A DNA stretch of 64,000 bases from Betaproteobacteria bacterium. GTDB lineage: Bacteria; Bdellovibrionota_B; Oligoflexia; Silvanigrellales; Silvanigrellaceae. Positions 37,023 through 44,071 of the stretch are shown piece after piece. The translations under genes were made by a program, and so were the position numbers. The stretch lies in assembly GCA_016868315.1 (NCBI GenBank), contig VGHE01000004.1, positions 62,001 to 126,000 on the forward strand, in the 5' to 3' direction. Numbering within the stretch: position 1 is the first letter of the stretch; each line of letters begins with the position of its first letter. Under the pieces are notes generated by a model. The model searched no databases. It saw only the letters and a list, made by a program, of their open reading frames with translations, and was not told the DNA's origin.

Positions 37023-38021
37023 TCAGTGAGTCGGAGTTTGTTGAGCAGAGGTCTTCAATCCTGCAAGGGCACTTTTCTTCAAGGCATCATCAACCTTGCC
37101 AAGGGTCTCGCCCTTGAGCTTTTGGTCGAGGGTCGCGAGAACCTGCTCGAAGATTTCACGCTTGAGTTCCGCGCGGCTCTCGAAAATGAGCTGCTGACCT
37201 ACTCGCTCGCTGTCACGCATAATTTGCGATGCTGTGTTCTTTGCCTCAGTAATCAATTTATCGCGTTGCAACACACCATCCTCAGCGTATTCGCGTCGCA
37301 GAGCGTCAAGCTCAGTCTGAAGATTTTTTAGCTTTGCCTCGTACTCATCGGTGCGACGCTGAGCAAGAAGAGTGGCCTCACGCGCTTCAGAGAGGCGGGT
37401 GCGAAGAGCGTCGCGACGTCCATCGAGCATCTTCGTTATAGGTTTTCGCGCAAAGAATGTGAGCGCAGCAACGAACACAATAAACTGGAAGTAAGGCCAG
37501 AGGATTCCATACATTGGATCCACAGCGCCATCAGCTGCGTGCGCATCAGCGAAAAAAATTGAACCGAAAGCAGTTCCGACGAGCAATGCTGCACGTGTCA
37601 GCTTTGAGAGAACAGCGTCCGACAATTCACCAACGAGAGTTGGTATTTTCGCTCGGTCATCCGCCATTTGTGTTGTCAGCTTCTCGCGCGCCTCGCTCAA
37701 CTTATTCTTCGCTTGCTCATTCGCGGTGCTAAGAATACTTTGCGCCTCGGCCTGACCCGCAAGAATTTCCGCGTTACGGAGATCGCGAGCTTCACTCACA
37801 GCAGATGCAAGCGCGGTTGTGTAGGATTTTTCAAGTTTCTCAATCTTTGCTTCCATGTCCCTGGCGGAATCAACCGCCCCCGCAGTGCGCTTGCGCCGCT
37901 CCGCGGTCAAACCAAGTAACGGTTTAATCAAAAGAAAATGCGCGCTTGCAAGTGCAGCGAGGTAGAAGCCCCCTTGGATGACCATTGGGAGCAATTCTGG
38001 TTTTAGCTTTAATTCCGCCAT
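37023..38021 (-). CDS. ATP synthase b' and b subunits fused in one reading frame
   Basis: A 332-residue protein in place of separate b' and b stator subunits. Residues 1-140 are a complete b'-type subunit: membrane segment at 13-34 (MVIQGGFYLAALASAHFLLI), then an amphipathic helix. Residues 168-332 are a complete b subunit: membrane segment 172-192 (GILWPYFQFIVFVAALTFFA) followed by RKPITKMLDGRRDALRTRLSEAR, a classical b sequence. Between them, residues 141-162 are hydrophobic and end in ADAHA-AD, just like a signal peptide with an Ala-x-Ala cleavage site. That segment would bring the chain back out so both halves share the N-out topology, or would be cut to release two subunits. No in-frame ATG or GTG with a ribosome binding site marks a second start. 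No genes for subunits a or c precede it. Confidence 0.85.
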   Translation of the reverse strand: MAELKLKPELLPMVIQGGFYLAALASAHFLLIKPLLGLTAERRKRTAGAVDSARDMEAKIEKLEKSYTTALASAVSEARDLRNAEILAGQAEAQSILSTANEQAKNKLSEAREKLTTQMADDRAKIPTLVGELSDAVLSKLTRAALLVGTAFGSIFFADAHAADGAVDPMYGILWPYFQFIVFVAALTFFARKPITKMLDGRRDALRTRLSEAREATLLAQRRTDEYEAKLKNLQTELDALRREYAEDGVLQRDKLITEAKNTASQIMRDSERVGQQLIFESRAELKREIFEQVLATLDQKLKGETLGKVDDALKKSALAGLKTSAQQTPTH

Positions 38022-38189
38022 GATAATTCCCTATCCAAATGGGACGGATCCACCGCGGGTCTTGAACCCGGAAGGCCAACGCGGGCTTTACTTACTGTTA
38101 AGTTTTGGAGAGTGCAAGGGTGCTCCGGGTATAGTGAATTGAATAGTTTTCGCGATTTTTATGGACGGATGGCCAGTTCTGGAGATGGG

Positions 38190-39047
38190 TCAGGCGTGCG
38201 CCCTGACCGTTCCAAAATAGGCTGCGACTTTGAGGCGTTCAGCGAGTTGTAGGTGAGACTGCAGGGTAGATCGCGAGACCTTCAAGATCCGACTCGCCTC
38301 AGCCTGGGTCACGCGGCGACGGTGGAAAACGTAGTGTGCGAGTGCGGCTTTGAGAGTGTCATGCGGGTCAGGTAATTCAATCAGTTGCTCAAATAGTTTC
38401 TCTAAAGATGTCGGCGTCTTCTGTTCACGCTCGGAATTTTGTGCGGGCGTGTCTGGCTGCTTCGCAAGGATGCTTTCAAGGTAGACCGTTGCATGCTGGT
38501 CGTCTCCCCGAAATCCGACGATATAAGCCACTTGAATAACGGCATCAAAGAAGTCGTCGATACCCCGTCTCTCAATGACACGCTTGAGCTGGGTCAACTT
38601 CTGTGAGTCAAAAGCATCAATAAAGCGATCCAGGCCAACCGCTTCGAGAAGCATGGTTATCATTGTTGCCGCTCCGGGGAGCAGCGCCTCAAGTTGCTGG
38701 AGCTCGAAGACCACCGCCGCACACCCCCGAGGCAGGTGTTGTGCTGTGACGTAGATGACTCGCTCATGGGTCGCAGAGATATCGCCCTTGCGACCCGAAA
38801 GAGGCAACCCTTGGAGTGTGTTCTCGGCTCCGTAAGGTAGGTCGGGTGTTGGGGATATGATTCGAACATGGGCTTGCAGGTGGGGCTGTGAGCTGAGGTA
38901 ATCAGCCACGAGCCCTTGGAGTTCCAGGGTCGGGCAGAGAATAAGAACATCAAAGTTTTGCTTCAACGCACCTTTCCAACTTTGAATCTCCAGTTCAAAC
39001 CTGCGTTTTAAGAGTTGACCAAGAATCGCGCGGCGTTTTTCTAGCAT
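38190..39047 (-). CDS. Unknown protein with a C-terminal Fis-like HTH, next to parS
   Basis: A 285-residue protein I do not recognise as a whole. Residues 33-75 (FDVLILCPTLELQGLVADYL...) begin with a strand-helix pattern that resembles a receiver-like alpha/beta domain, without clear phosphoacceptor residues. The middle is helical. The last 45 residues form a Fis/NtrC-type helix-turn-helix (VTQAEASRILKVSRSTLQSHLQLAERL). ATG 39047 is chosen because AAGGAGG stands about 6 bases upstream; the open frame before it runs through the parS sites and is probably chance. Placed head to head with parA, it may regulate or assist segregation (inference). Confidence 0.65.
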   Translation of the reverse strand: MLEKRRAILGQLLKRRFELEIQSWKGALKQNFDVLILCPTLELQGLVADYLSSQPHLQAHVRIISPTPDLPYGAENTLQGLPLSGRKGDISATHERVIYVTAQHLPRGCAAVVFELQQLEALLPGAATMITMLLEAVGLDRFIDAFDSQKLTQLKRVIERRGIDDFFDAVIQVAYIVGFRGDDQHATVYLESILAKQPDTPAQNSEREQKTPTSLEKLFEQLIELPDPHDTLKAALAHYVFHRRRVTQAEASRILKVSRSTLQSHLQLAERLKVAAYFGTVRAHA

Positions 39048-39134
39048 TTTGTGCCTCCTTGGAACGGAGGTTAAAGTGCGGCGCATAGGAATTCGAGGGA
39101 CATTTTTGACTGAAATATGGTCAAGAAATTGAAA

Positions 39135-39150
39135 TGTTTCACGTGAAACA
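39135..39150. promoter_or_regulatory. parS: parS site 1 (perfect)
   Basis: TGTTTCACGTGAAACA is the exact 16-base consensus palindrome bound by chromosomal ParB. It is 200 bases upstream of parA. Confidence 0.95.
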
Positions 39151-39170
39151 AGATCTGCATAATCGCTGAG

Positions 39171-39186
39171 CGTTTCACGTGGAACA
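39171..39186. promoter_or_regulatory. parS: parS site 2 (two mismatches)
   Basis: CGTTTCACGTGGAACA differs from the consensus at positions 1 and 12. It begins 36 bases after the first site in the same intergenic region. Confidence 0.85.
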
Positions 39187-39349
39187 CTGTCAACCTTTTG
39201 TCTGGAACCGCGACGGGATAAAAAGTCGACCAGAGGCCACTCGCCCCTTGCGGCAGACACGACGTCCGATGTAAGACGAGCAGAGTAGTCGAACAAGAAT
39301 CTTTACTCATCAATGCCAAATGCCAAGCGGGCGACAGGGAGACCACCAC

Positions 39350-40183
39350 ATGGCAGAATCACGCATTATCGCATTCTCGAACCAGAAGGGCGGAGTCGGT
39401 AAAACCACCTCGGCAGTCAACATGGCTGCGTCACTCGCAGCCGCCGAATACCGGGTTTTACTGGTGGACTTCGACCCTCAGGGAAACGCCTCGAGTGCAC
39501 TTGGAATAGAATCACGCGACCAGAAGCCCAGCAGCTACGAGATGCTTATTCAGGAAGCTCAGCCGGCAGACTGCATAGTCAAGACTGAACTTAGCTATCT
39601 GAATCTAATCCCCGCCAATCAAGAACTAATTGGAGCCGAGATCGAACTTGTCTCGGCACTCGGACGCGAGCATAGGCTAAAAGATGCTCTCAATCTTGTA
39701 AAAAAAGATTACGACTACATTCTCATTGATTGCCCACCCGCACTCGGACTGTTGACCGTCAACGCCCTTGTCGCTGCGCATGGCGTCTTGGTTCCCCTGC
39801 AGTGCGAGTATTTCGCACTCGAAGGACTCTCGCAGCTCATGAAAACAGTGGATCTGGTTAAAAAGTTCCTCAACCCCCAACTCGAGATCGAGGGAATCTT
39901 GCTGACCATGTTCGACCGGCGCAACAATCTCTCTCACCAGGTCGAAACTGATGTACGCGAACACTTCAAAGAACTCGTCTTGAGCAGTAAAATCCCAAGA
40001 AATGTGAAACTCGGAGAGGCTCCCTCACACGGCAAGCCCATCATTCTCTATGATATCTCGAGTCCCGGCGCCCTGGCTTACATGGAAGCTGCACAGGAAC
40101 TGCTGGCACGCACACAGCTCAAACAGCCCACGAAACAACACAACAGACTGTCAACGCACTCAACAACTGAAGCACATCCATAA
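39350..40183 (+). CDS. parA: Chromosome partitioning ATPase ParA (Soj)
   Basis: A 277-residue ParA/MinD-type ATPase that drives segregation of ParB-parS complexes. It has the deviant Walker A QKGGVGKTTSAVN, the A' motif VDFDPQGNAS and the Walker B IDCPPALGLLTVNAL, plus the ParA signature MFDRRNNLSHQV. No N-terminal HTH, so it is the chromosomal Soj type. ATG 39350 (MAESRII) has AGGGAG about 8 bases upstream. parB starts 15 bases after the stop. Confidence 0.97.
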   Translation: MAESRIIAFSNQKGGVGKTTSAVNMAASLAAAEYRVLLVDFDPQGNASSALGIESRDQKPSSYEMLIQEAQPADCIVKTELSYLNLIPANQELIGAEIELVSALGREHRLKDALNLVKKDYDYILIDCPPALGLLTVNALVAAHGVLVPLQCEYFALEGLSQLMKTVDLVKKFLNPQLEIEGILLTMFDRRNNLSHQVETDVREHFKELVLSSKIPRNVKLGEAPSHGKPIILYDISSPGALAYMEAAQELLARTQLKQPTKQHNRLSTHSTTEAHP

Positions 40184-40198
40184 CCAGGGAGGTGATGT

Positions 40199-41284
40199 AT
40201 GCAAAAGAAACCGAATGGACTCGGCCGAGGACTCGGAGCACTCCTCAACCCTGAGTTGCTCAACACACAACCAGCAGCGGTAAACACCGCCGCACTCAAC
40301 GACCAGAGCGCAAAGCAAGACGAAACAACATTGAGGCCAATTCTTAAAAGTCCGAACCTGCACCGGCCGCCGGAAAGCAGAAAAGCAGCTGCCGCCCCCG
40401 CAGCAGCCCTACCCACACTGGACAATCTCAAAACACAGGATCTAGTCGTCCAAGACACACATCCTGAGCAAAGAGTGTTGAACCTCAACGTAACTAACCT
40501 GCGTCCGCTGCGTGACCAGCCTCGTACGGAATTTTACAGCAGCACTCTCGACGAACTTGCAACGAGCATTAAGAATTATGGTATTTTGCAGCCCCTCGTG
40601 GTGACTCAAACCGAGCCAGGAGGCCACTACACAATCATCGCAGGCGAACGCCGCTGGCGTGCGGCACAGATCGCAGGTCTTGAAACTGTGCCGTGCGTTA
40701 TGCGTCAGCCACGCGAGCACAGTGCATTGGAACTGGCACTCATTGAGAACATACAGCGCGAAGAACTCAGCGCTCTCGACGAAGCCCGCGCTTTCTCACG
40801 CTTGCTCGATGAATACTCGTATACGCAAGACACTCTCGCATCGAAGGTCGGCAAAGATCGCGCGACAATCGCGAACAGCCTGCGCCTCTTGAGTCTTCCC
40901 CCTGAAATTCTCGCAGATATTCAGTCCAGAGCTATAACCGCCGGACACGCGCGCGCGCTCTGTTCACTGGATGAGAAAAAATTGCAGCTCAAAGTTCGCG
41001 ACATGATTGTTTCAAAGAAACTTTCTGTCCGGCAAACTGAAGACATAGTGAAAGAACTCAAAAAAGATCGAGATGCGGCCGACGCTCCTGCGAAAACACA
41101 ATTGTCCCCTGACCTGCGTTATCTCTGTGACCAGTTCAAAGGACACTTGGGAACAAAAGTTCGCATTACGGGCGACGCCGATCGCGGGAAAATTGAGATC
41201 TCCTACTATACGTTTGAAGACTTGGAGCGCATTGCGGAGCTCATGTTGTCGAAGGGATTGAACCCGAGACGCCCCGTGGGTTGA
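40199..41284 (+). CDS. parB: Chromosome partitioning protein ParB (Spo0J)
   Basis: A 361-residue ParB CTPase and parS-binding clamp. The N-terminus is KKPNGLGRGLGALLN, the typical ParA-stimulating basic peptide. An Ala/Pro-rich linker of about 75 residues follows. The CTP-binding core has NLRPLRDQPRTEF, GILQPLVV and the box IIAGERRWRAAQIAGL; ALIENIQREELSALDEARAF precedes the HTH (YTQDTLASKVGKDRATIANSLRLLSLP). The C-terminal dimerisation domain ends the protein. GGGAGG is directly upstream of the start. Confidence 0.97.
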   Translation: MQKKPNGLGRGLGALLNPELLNTQPAAVNTAALNDQSAKQDETTLRPILKSPNLHRPPESRKAAAAPAAALPTLDNLKTQDLVVQDTHPEQRVLNLNVTNLRPLRDQPRTEFYSSTLDELATSIKNYGILQPLVVTQTEPGGHYTIIAGERRWRAAQIAGLETVPCVMRQPREHSALELALIENIQREELSALDEARAFSRLLDEYSYTQDTLASKVGKDRATIANSLRLLSLPPEILADIQSRAITAGHARALCSLDEKKLQLKVRDMIVSKKLSVRQTEDIVKELKKDRDAADAPAKTQLSPDLRYLCDQFKGHLGTKVRITGDADRGKIEISYYTFEDLERIAELMLSKGLNPRRPVG

Positions 41285-41333
41285 GGCAACTCTCCGCAAA
41301 CGACACGAGCGAGCAGAGTAGAGGCGGACCTTC

Positions 41334-41738
41334 ATGAAAAAAGCCGAGCCGAGCTACAACGACCGCGAAATCAGAGCCTTCCTCGAAGAGGGTTGTGAAT
41401 TCGACGGAAAACTCAATTTCTCAGGTGTTGTTCGCCTGAACGGTCGATTTCACGGCGACATCGATTCGGAAGACACTCTGATTATCGGCGAAACCGCGAC
41501 CATTGAAGGAAATATTCGGGTTGGATTTGCCATAGTTGGTGGCAAAGTTATCGGCGACATCATGACAAAACACTGCACCGAGATCCTGGCAACAGGAATC
41601 ATCGAAGGCTCTGTCACATCCCCCGCTCTTATTAGCCACGAGGGCGCACAACTTCACGGCCACATGAACGTGCGCCGTGAAATGCCCAATCTCAGCCTTG
41701 TTGCTTCAGCTAATGGGAACCAGTCCGTTAGCCTGTAA
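41334..41738 (+). CDS. Bactofilin
   Basis: A 134-residue bactofilin-domain (DUF583) protein: a short polar N-terminal tail, then a right-handed beta-helix core with repeating turns (GCEFDGKLNFSGVVRLNGRFHGDIDSEDTLIIGETATIEGNIRVGFAIVGGKVIGDI in overlapping repeats of about 18 residues) and a short C-terminal tail. Bactofilins polymerise into filaments without nucleotide. In Myxococcus xanthus a bactofilin gene family works with ParAB as a scaffold for segregation, and the position directly after parB supports such a role here. Confidence 0.92.
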   Translation: MKKAEPSYNDREIRAFLEEGCEFDGKLNFSGVVRLNGRFHGDIDSEDTLIIGETATIEGNIRVGFAIVGGKVIGDIMTKHCTEILATGIIEGSVTSPALISHEGAQLHGHMNVRREMPNLSLVASANGNQSVSL

Positions 41739-41755
41739 ATGAAGAGACGAGACTT

Positions 41756-42592
41756 TCAGGGCACAAAGTAAAGCAACAGAGCTGCCACAATAATTCTATA
41801 ATAAGCAAAGATCGTCAGAGGAAAGCGACGAAGAAAGACAAGAAAAGACTTCACGCAGACGTAGGCCGTAAACCAGGCCACAACAATTCCCACGAGCAAC
41901 TGATTGCGCAGCTGCTCATCGATGAGTTGCCAAGACTCCTTCATCTCGTAGAGCGCCGTTCCGCAGAGCGTTGGAAGACCCACAAGAAAGCTCACCTCAG
42001 CCGCTGCAGTTCTCGAAAAGCCACGCCATCGACCAACAATTATGGTCGCGGCAGAACGGCTGAAACCAGGCCACAGAGCACAACATTGACCTAAACCCAC
42101 AACCACTGCGTCTAGAAACCCAAACGACTCAAGAGAGCGCTCCTTGCCGCGTCGCCGACGAGACAAAAACCACTCATCAACCAGGATCAGCAGTCCGCCT
42201 GCAAGAAGCGCGTACGCAACGACACGAACGTCAAAAAGAGACTTAATAAAATCTCGGTTGAAATATCCAACAACCGCGAACGGAATAACAGAAAAAGCAA
42301 AAAACAAAGACTGAGCTCTATCAGCAATAACGGATGCGTGGCTGCGCTCACGCTGCCCAGGCATCACAAAAGCAAACCAAGCTCTCGCCCAACGGAAGAA
42401 CGTAGGCCAAAACACAGTCAACACCGCGAGAATGGCACCGGCCTGAACAATCACAAGAAAAGCCTTGACCGCCTCACTCTCCTCAATCCCAAGAAAATGC
42501 TGGGTGAGAATCATGTGTCCCGTGGAACTCACGGGCAAAAACTCAGTCACGCCCTCAACGACGGAAAGCAAAATAGAATCGAGAAAATCCAT
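41756..42592 (-). CDS. uppP: Undecaprenyl-diphosphatase UppP (BacA)
   Basis: A 278-residue membrane phosphatase that regenerates undecaprenyl phosphate, the lipid carrier for cell wall and surface glycans. Conserved motifs are SVVEGVTEFLPVSSTGHMIL near the N-terminus and PGFSRSAATIIVGRWRGFSR with the catalytic Arg/Ser region. Eight membrane helices are visible. It is convergent with the bactofilin gene, 17 bases away, and follows the PIN-PhoH gene on the same strand. Confidence 0.95.
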   Translation of the reverse strand: MDFLDSILLSVVEGVTEFLPVSSTGHMILTQHFLGIEESEAVKAFLVIVQAGAILAVLTVFWPTFFRWARAWFAFVMPGQRERSHASVIADRAQSLFFAFSVIPFAVVGYFNRDFIKSLFDVRVVAYALLAGGLLILVDEWFLSRRRRGKERSLESFGFLDAVVVGLGQCCALWPGFSRSAATIIVGRWRGFSRTAAAEVSFLVGLPTLCGTALYEMKESWQLIDEQLRNQLLVGIVVAWFTAYVCVKSFLVFLRRFPLTIFAYYRIIVAALLLYFVP

Positions 42593-42624
42593 GAATCAGC
42601 GCTCCATTGGTCAGCCAACTTCGC

Positions 42625-43953
42625 TCACAAAAGATTGGCAGCGATGGTTGCAAGTGCCGAGCGCTCGCCCTTGACCAGAGTCACATGACCACCGATAGCT
42701 TCACGACGGAAACGTTCAACGACGTAGGTCAAGCCATTGGATGAAGCATCCACATAGGGATTGTCGATCTGGTAGGGGTCACCCGTGAGAATGACCTTGG
42801 TGTTGTCACCCGCACGCGTCAGAATCGTTTTGATTTCGTGGGGAGTCAGGTTCTGAGCCTCATCGACGATGAAAAACTGATTGGGAATCGAACGACCACG
42901 AATATACGTGAGCGGCTCGACCTCGAGAATCCCCTGAGAAATGAGCTCATGGTAGCTCTGGGACAATCTCTTGCCCCGACCTTGGCCATGACCGCCCAGC
43001 AACAATTCCAGATTATCAAAGATGGGCTGCATCCATGGGTTCAACTTTTCTTCAAGTGTGCCGGGCAAAAAGCCCACATCCCGCCCCAGCGGGAAGATAG
43101 GACGACTCACCAACAACTTCTGATAACGAGCCTCATCAGTCGTCTTTTCAAGCCCAGCAGCAATCGCAAGAAGTGTCTTGCCGGTACCCGCGGTTCCCAC
43201 TAGAGTGACCATCTTGATCTCATCATCAAGAAGAAGATCGAGCGCAAAACTCTGCTCAAGATTGCGCGGATAAATGCCCCACACGTAATCCTTGCCGCCG
43301 AAACTCAATGGTCGCAAACTTCCGGTAACATGATCGAACTTACCATATACAAACTGAGCTGACTGCTCGGCATCACGCAGAATGACGTACTGATTCGGCA
43401 TCAATTCGTAGCCGTCGAGAGAAACGGAACCGTTTGCGAGAAAATCACGCAACAATCTTCCATCAACCTCAAACTCCGCGATACCGGTATAGAGTTCGTC
43501 AATGTTGACTTTATCTGCCTCGAAGTCCTCAACAGCCACACCCAACGCATCGGCCTTGATGCGCAAGTTGGAATCCTTAGTGATAAGAACAACAGGAAGG
43601 GTCGACTTTGACTTCAACATCAAAGCGACTGAGAGAATCAGGTTGTCTGCTTTTCGCTCAAAATAAGACGGCAACAACGCCATGTCAGAATCGAGAGTCA
43701 CAAAAACATGACCACTGTCAGCTCGATCGGGAAAAAGAGGAATCCCAGTGCTCAACGAACCGCGCGAGCGCAAATCATCCATAATCCTTGAAAGATGTCT
43801 GGCGTTTCTACCAGTCTCGCTCAAACCCTTCTTGAACGTGTCGAGCTCCTCGATCACGGATATGGGAATGTAAACATCATTGTCCTCAAATGAGAAAATC
43901 GCATTTGGATTGGACAACAAAACGTTGGTGTCGAGCACAAACTTCTTTTTCAA
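42625..43953 (-). CDS. PIN-domain and PhoH-type ATPase fusion (PhoH2/YlaK family)
   Basis: A 442-residue protein. Residues 1-150 are a PIN ribonuclease domain: KFVLDTNVLLSNP with the first acidic residue, IPISVIEELDTFKKG, and VFVTLDSDMALL. Residues about 215-440 are a PhoH ATPase: Walker A GTAGTGKTLLAIAAGL, then YQKLLVSRPIFPLGRDVGFLPG, Walker B QFFIVDEAQNLTPHEIK and TKVILTGDPYQIDNPY. Known members are RNA helicase/RNase proteins, some forming toxin modules. Translation starts at a TTG (43953) with GAGG about 10 bases upstream. Confidence 0.93.
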   Translation of the reverse strand: MKKKFVLDTNVLLSNPNAIFSFEDNDVYIPISVIEELDTFKKGLSETGRNARHLSRIMDDLRSRGSLSTGIPLFPDRADSGHVFVTLDSDMALLPSYFERKADNLILSVALMLKSKSTLPVVLITKDSNLRIKADALGVAVEDFEADKVNIDELYTGIAEFEVDGRLLRDFLANGSVSLDGYELMPNQYVILRDAEQSAQFVYGKFDHVTGSLRPLSFGGKDYVWGIYPRNLEQSFALDLLLDDEIKMVTLVGTAGTGKTLLAIAAGLEKTTDEARYQKLLVSRPIFPLGRDVGFLPGTLEEKLNPWMQPIFDNLELLLGGHGQGRGKRLSQSYHELISQGILEVEPLTYIRGRSIPNQFFIVDEAQNLTPHEIKTILTRAGDNTKVILTGDPYQIDNPYVDASSNGLTYVVERFRREAIGGHVTLVKGERSALATIAANLL

Positions 43954-44071
43954 ATTCCAACACCTCGTATCAGCTCGTTTGGCACTATGCGCTTACCTTG
44001 CCGAAGATAATAAACTATCATCCACAGAGAACAAGAGAGCGGCGCAAGACTTTCACAGCTAGGACTCAATC

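Larger units (their letters stand above)
39048..39349. other. Intergenic parA upstream region (302 bases)
   Basis: No credible gene. It holds two parS sites (39135-39150 and 39171-39186), the ribosome binding sites of the two divergent genes, and presumably their promoters, which I could not place. An inverted repeat CCTCC-TTGGAAC-GGAGG lies at 39054-39070 over the ribosome binding site of the minus-strand gene. Confidence 0.6.

Noticed and set aside
38022-38110. tRNA-like T-arm (CGGG-TTCAAGA-CCCG on the minus strand) upstream of the atp operon
   Set aside because: No matching acceptor, D-arm or anticodon arm can be built around it; it is only a short hairpin.
39048-39296. N-terminal extension of the HTH protein by 83 codons through the parS region
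   Set aside because: AAGGAGG stands just before ATG 39047, and the extra frame is made largely of parS palindromes read as VSRET-like peptides.
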